A DNA stretch of 64,000 nt from Linnemannia schmuckeri. Lineage: Eukaryota > Mortierellomycota > Mortierellomycetes > Mortierellales > Mortierellaceae. The notes beneath the pieces were generated by a model. The model ran no database searches, was not told where the DNA came from, and was given only the letters and a program-made list of their open reading frames with translations. This document shows, in pieces, positions 59,144 to 64,000 of the stretch. Numbering within the stretch: the stretch's first letter is position 1; each line of letters begins with the position of its first letter. The stretch spans positions 186,001 through 250,000 of the forward strand of contig JANATG010000009.1 of assembly GCA_029449235.1 (NCBI GenBank), written 5' to 3'. A program made the position numbers and the translations under genes.

Positions 59144-59808
59144 ACTGCCCGAGCAATGCCGCATTGAAAAACAGCGCAGACGGTCGAAAATAAAACGGAT
59201 TGAGTCCAGGCCACAACTGTGAAGCTGCGTGATATATCAACAAAGACAAAGAATAGTCATTGTTGCGAACTCGCGAATGATAATTTTTTCTCATAGTGAG
59301 TAATGCCTCCTGGCATGGCCTCGGTCACTGGCTCTGTTCTTGAAGATCTGGTTCCTGGCGACTCTGTGATCGCGCAGGTTACTAGTTTGTCCTCTTGCTC
59401 ACATATCCTACAAGCCAATGCCACCTTTCAACCAAGAGCATCTTAGGTAGCTTTCTTTTCTTTTCTGTTCCCTTCCTCATTAACCCTTTTTTTTATTACT
59501 AATAGCAGATTGGCGTTTTGGTTCCTGCGTCGAAAGAGAGAAAAAAAAAGAGTGTCTTGTCTCGTCTCCTTCCTCCTCCTTCCTTCCCCTTCCTTCCCCT
59601 TCCTCCTTTCCTCCTGAACGTTCTCTGTGGTTCCATCGACGTTTGTGCCACCGAAAAAGGGAAAATTAACGTCCAAATCAAAAACGGGCGAATGGTCATG
59701 TGACAACTTCACAGAACCAAAAGAAAAAAAACAGACTCGCCTCTCCTTGGCAAAACCTCTTTGAGACTCAATGTGGCTCAACCCAGGAGGGCCCCTTCCG
59801 TCTTTGTA
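58488..59808. other. intergenic region
   Basis: Between the RING gene start and the APQ12 3' end. It has CT-rich leader sequence next to the RING gene (minus strand) and a run of 24 A at 59,121-59,144. A 47-codon frame at 59,303-59,446 (starts MPPGMASVTGSVLED) is open but unsupported. Confidence 0.4.
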
Positions 59809-60465
59809 TTAGTAAGGGTGCTGATTCTGGAGGTACTGCTGTTGCCGGTTGTACTCGGCCTGGAACCTGGTCTGGAGATAATTGAATCCCTTCGAAATGG
59901 GATCCTGTACCCGATTCTGTCCTCCCGCGTTGTAGCAAGTCGAACCGCCCGAGGCATCACAGTCCTGAGCAGGGGAGGTGACGTTGATGATAAACCAGAG
60001 GAGGGTCGTGACGACGGTGATGATAATCGACATCTTAATGAGGTTGATGACCGAGCGGACAATCCAGGAGACAAAGCCATAGACGATACGGAAGGCGATA
60101 TACGACAACACAGCGACGAGGATGTAGGTTGTCAGGGGTGTCTCAGAGTGGGTAAGCGAGGAGAATGTCGAGTTGATAGTTCCAAAAACCATGGCCAGCG
60201 TCGACATGATGGTTGACGCAAACTGGTGTCCCTGTTGTTGTCCCTGTCCCTGTCCTTGTCTCTGGTTGAAGCTTGTCTGACGGTACTGTTGCTGTTGTTG
60301 GTATGTAAACTTTTCATGAGGGGTGTGCTTGTTGAGTTGGTCTGAGGCGGTGTTGAAGGTGTGGAGGGCGAGGTTGAAGACAGCCATGACTCCTGCGACG
60401 GTATTGTTGCCGAGGACAGATGAAAGCAAGGGAATTGCGCCTTGAAAGATGTTCTGGTGGTCCAT
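59809..60465 (-). CDS. APQ12: Apq12-like nuclear envelope/ER membrane protein
   Basis: A single exon of 218 residues starting MDHQNIFQGAIPLLSSVLGN. Two hydrophobic segments at about residues 115-165 (TYILVAVLSYIAFRIVYGFV and IVRSVINLIKMSIIITVV with TTLLWFIINV) form the paired membrane hairpin of the Apq12 family; a Gln-rich stretch (QGQGQGQQQG) precedes them. The C-terminus ISKGFNYLQTRFQAEYNRQQ is amphipathic. Yeast Apq12 sits in the nuclear envelope/ER and supports nuclear-pore assembly and lipid homeostasis. It lies head-to-head with INTS9, with about 480 bp between start codons. Confidence 0.7.
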   Translation of the reverse strand: MDHQNIFQGAIPLLSSVLGNNTVAGVMAVFNLALHTFNTASDQLNKHTPHEKFTYQQQQQYRQTSFNQRQGQGQGQQQGHQFASTIMSTLAMVFGTINSTFSSLTHSETPLTTYILVAVLSYIAFRIVYGFVSWIVRSVINLIKMSIIITVVTTLLWFIINVTSPAQDCDASGGSTCYNAGGQNRVQDPISKGFNYLQTRFQAEYNRQQQYLQNQHPY

Positions 60466-60946
60466 GGTTTATAGGCTCGTTTGACTTTTGTTGCTGGTTC
60501 CTGAGACTTAAAAGGATGTGTGATTGTCCTTGCTTGATGCGATGACGACGTCTTGTGAATTGTTGTATCTGGAGGGGGGATGAGAGGTGGAAGGTAAGGT
60601 AAAGGAAGAGAAGGAGAGGCGGAAAGAAAAGAACGAGAGAAGGAAAAAAGAAGGAAAGGCAGGAGTCCTTCCCGCGGTGCCCACTGTTACCTGTTATGCC
60701 TCTTTCCCGCGACTGACTCGAAGGTTTCCCGTCTGAACTCTGTCCTCCAGGAAGCCCGGGCGCTCAAAGTGCATAGCTTAAAGCAGTCTTCTGATTAAAG
60801 AAACCCTTAAGCAATCAAGATCAAGGCGCGACCTATTTCGGTTCAAACGGCAACTTCCACCCACAGCTTCCTTTTTCTTTGCTTCAGCAAACATCGCCCG
60901 CTTGCCACCATTCCAAGCAGGACACAGCAACGACAACGACACAGCC

Positions 60947-63887
60947 ATGCGTCTCGTAAGGACAACTAACAAGGACTTAGCCTTGCTAGAGACTACATGT
61001 TACACACCAGGGCACACATGACTAATTCTCGCCCCACTTCCCTACAACATAGACATCACTGTTACCTGACGGGGAGCCCAATTGTCTGGTCCTCAAAGTC
61101 AGACAGATGCTGATCATGCTCGACTGCGGTCTCGGTCAGGAGCAACTCTACGCAATGCCAGTTCGAGAAGGAGGGCTTACTGAGGACCACAAAGACAACA
61201 ACAGCAACACCACAACAACAGGATCAACAGCTGACAATTCAACAGCAGGATCAAAAAGAAAGTTTGCAGAGACCGATATCCGTCAAGACTGGGCTTCATT
61301 CTTGAAGGCGTCCTCCATTCAGTTCCCCACGAAAAAGATGGCGCGTGGATCCAACAGTCAACCGAGTCACTCTTCAAAAATCACTTCATCTACTACAGGA
61401 ACAACCTCATCAGGATCAACGTCAACAGCGGACGGCACGATCCCTATTGCCCATAACAACATCCCTTCAAAGTTTATGTCGACACGCGAGTACATGTTCA
61501 AGCTACCAGACTTTTCAGGAGTCGATCTTAAGGCGATTGATGTCGTCCTTATCTCCAACTACAACCATATCCTTGCTCTTCCCTATTTGACCGAGTATAC
61601 CGATTTTCAAGGGCGCATCTTTGCAACAGAACCCACCATTGAATTCGGAAGGTTCGTTTCTCATGGTTGTCTTTAGTACGCCTTTTGTTGCATCGGAACT
61701 TTTTCAGCATGAGCTAACATCAACAACTCTATTGACTTTTCTGATAGGCAATTGATGATTGAATTTGTCACCTTCTTTGGAACGAGCGTTACATCAAGTC
61801 CACATGAGATCATTGACAGGAAGGAATTGATGGCGCGAGCTGGTGCTGGACTCTACCCTGCTTACACCCACGCAGACATCAAAGCGTGCATCGACAAGAT
61901 CCAGCCCGTCCGATTCCGGGAACATATCGTAAGAGTCGCTTCATGGTCGTCCAACTCACGTGCCTTTGGAAGCTTATACATACAGATGCGCTCTGAATCT
62001 TAATTTTTTCTCTTTCGTTTCTGAAATAGTCGCTTTTTGGATCATTGAAGCTGACGGCACACAGCGCAGGATACTGTCTTGGAAGTTCAAACTGGCTGAT
62101 TCAAATTGGCACAGAAAACGTACGTCACATCGTGTACTTTCACGCATCAAGCTTTATATTTTGATTGAAAACTAACACGTATTTCTCTTCATCTTGAAAT
62201 AGATTGCATATGTATCATCATCATCAACACAGGGGAACTTGCATCCGGATCTTTTTGACGGAACACTGATGGAAAACGCGAGCACGGTGGTGGCGACGGA
62301 CCTCTGCCCACGAGGCAGCTTCACATACAATACTGGCGTCAATCTGGTCTGTCAAAGCATCGCTAGTACGATAGCCAGGAAAGGAAACGTGCTGATCCCA
62401 TGCACCATCTCTGGATTTCTGTTTGATCTGTTAGAGGATGTTCATCTTCACCTAAACAGGATGGGTTTGATTGGTCAAGTCCAATACAGCTTTATCTCGC
62501 CAGTTGCCGACACAGCGCTTCAATACTCCAACATTCTCGCTGAATGGTACCGTCACACATGTAGCGGCTGCTGTTGCGATGTGTTTAGGTCACTAAAATC
62601 AATAAAACGTGCCACGTACTAACAATATTAAACTCTGTCCTTGGTGAGATAGGATGGCGCCGCGCAAGCAAGAAATGGTCTATATTCCAGAGGCGCCGTT
62701 GCTCCACGGTATTCTACTGGAAAAGGAAAAGGGTATTGCCAAGCATTACAAGAGTGTACATGGAGCATTTTCGTCAGATCTCAAGTTGCCCTGCATTGTT
62801 TTCGGAGGCCACCCAAGTTTGCGATCTGGTCCCATGGTCAACCTTTTACACATGTGGGGAAACAAGCCCACCAACACTATCGTCTTTATTGGTAAGGAAA
62901 TCTATGCGGAGCAAATTCATGACTCGATATTGGGTTACATTACACAATACTAATGCATAATTGCCTTTTGCTTGAATAGAGCCTCGGATGGATGTGGTGG
63001 CAGCCATGGAGCCGTACGAGAATTTGGCTATTGCACAGCAAGCTGTTCAACTGGACATTCGACTTTCTATCGACCAGCTGGTGGAAGTGATGAACAAGTA
63101 CCGGCACCCACGACATATCCTTGTGCCAATGCGGGCAATAGCATCAACACTGGCGGATGGCACGGTGGAGTTGGCAGATGCAAAGAGGACGACCTCTACG
63201 TCGTCGACCCGGTGGTCGGCGTACAAGGTCGGAGAGTCTGTGCAACTTGGCATGGGCTCCCTCTATGAGAGCGTTCTTTTGTCCGAAGAGGTAACCTTCA
63301 CTCAACGCCTTATACTTTTGTATATTTGAAAGTTGTCCCAGCGATGATATTGAGAAGAGCCTTGACTGACTGTCCTTCTGTGCTGCTCATTTCTTAGCTG
63401 GCGAAGGGCATTCTGCCACAGGCTTTTGGAAACGTGTCATTTGCACCGATTGCAGGCTCGCTATCGATTTATAATAACCAGATGCAGTTGAAGCCGGCTT
63501 CTGTACAAGGTCGTCAGCTTTTGTCCCTCTACACCCAGCGACTACTTCTCGGCGTCATGAACCTACCCCATCTCCTCGCCGGTCTTACCGCCGTAAGTCA
63601 TTATTTGCAACATTACCCTTGCTTTTATTATTGCATTAACACTAAAAATCTACCATATAATTAATTGTCCTTTCTTCCGTTAGATTGGAGTGACAAATAT
63701 AGAAGTGTCAGAATCAGAAGGCAAGGAAGAGAAGGAGACGGGAGTACCAGAGATCAAGATCGACTTTGAGTTGCAGGGCCAGACTGCGACGATCATTTTG
63801 CGGGAGAAGGAGACGATTGTCAAGTGTGATGAGAACATTCGGTCATTGCTTCGGGAGCCTATCCTGAAGTGTTTCCAGTCCTTCTAA
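60947..63887 (+). CDS. INTS9: Integrator complex subunit 9 homologue
   Basis: Nine exons (60947-60955, 61053-61651, 61748-61928, 62030-62119, 62203-62546, 62653-62891, 62980-63290, 63398-63592, 63684-63887) join in frame to 723 residues; human INTS9 is 658. Exon 1 is only ATG CGT CTC. Matches to INTS9: LVLKVRQMLIMLDCGLG, VVLISNYNHILALPYLTEYT, GRIFATEPTIEFGR, AGYCLGSSNWLIQIG, GNVLIPCTISGFLFDLLE, LPCIVFGGHPSLRSGPMV and the end SLLREPILKCFQSF. The fold is metallo-beta-lactamase/beta-CASP, but the zinc motif HxHxDH is replaced (ISNYNHILALP), as in INTS9, so it is the inactive partner of the INTS11 nuclease. Integrator cleaves snRNA and other nascent RNAs. CPSF100-type paralogues are the main alternative; the matched motifs favour INTS9. 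A Ser/Thr/Asn-rich insertion lies near residues 70-150. Confidence 0.85.
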
Positions 63888-64000
63888 GAAAGGCGATGTC
63901 GACAGATGGGCCTTTTTGGGACTAAAGACTGGAAATAAAAATACGTTTTCCTCATCTTCACCAAACCTTTTTGGAAGGTGTTTTCTATTTTGCAAGTGAA

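Noticed and set aside
59303..59446. 47-codon frame MPPGMASVTGSVLED...
   Set aside because: Too short, no neighbour exon in phase that I could find, and no domain.

Overview
The window is nuclear DNA of a filamentous fungus. Genes are interrupted by short GT-AG introns, the products are fungal (HIS3, Spc25, Lsb3/Ysc84, Apq12, an RTC4 domain, a Kre9/Knh1-type cell-wall domain), and Gln/Ser-rich proteins are common. The presence of an Integrator INTS9 homologue and a BCL7-like protein, neither expected in yeasts, together with the gene style, suggests an early-diverging lineage. My best guess is Mortierellomycotina/Mucoromycota. That placement is inference.

Layout. 0-2.5 kb holds a small membrane protein, a UPF0390 protein and a secreted Kre9/Knh1-domain protein. 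2.5-11.97 kb is gene-poor and contains one copy (about 5.07-6.2 kb) of a segmental duplication whose second copy lies at about 18.6-19.8 kb. Each copy carries a broken gene for a small Cys-rich secreted protein. 12-18.2 kb holds a four-CBS protein, kinetochore Spc25 and a head-to-head gene for an unrecognised mitochondrial-type protein. 21.5-26.7 kb holds the BCL7-like protein, HIS3 and an SYLF-SH3 protein. 27.6-39.1 kb holds two very large, divergently transcribed Gln/Ser-rich genes of unknown function, separated by 3.7 kb of strand-asymmetric DNA. 39.5-44.2 kb holds a 1468-residue protein ending in an RTC4 domain. 54.5-63.9 kb holds a GGCT/AIG2-like protein, a RING-H2 ubiquitin ligase with a long polyQ/Ser-rich N-terminus, Apq12 and INTS9.

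The centrepiece is an intact-looking 7,161-bp DNA transposon at 47,012-54,172. It has two 938-bp terminal inverted repeats and is flanked by a perfect 9-bp target-site duplication (TGAGAAGGA). Two genes run inward from the repeats and converge. The left one encodes a DUF6589-like candidate transposase. The right one encodes a RecQ-type SF2 helicase with an in-frame stop. The promoter and the first 165 codons of both genes lie inside the inverted repeats, so the two different proteins share an identical N-terminal module. From memory (not verified), helicase-encoding transposons of the Academ superfamily (AcademH) are the closest described comparison; the TIR-encoded shared N-terminus is the part most likely to be new.

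Exon coordinates were derived by hand from splice-site consensus and frame continuity. No similarity search was run.
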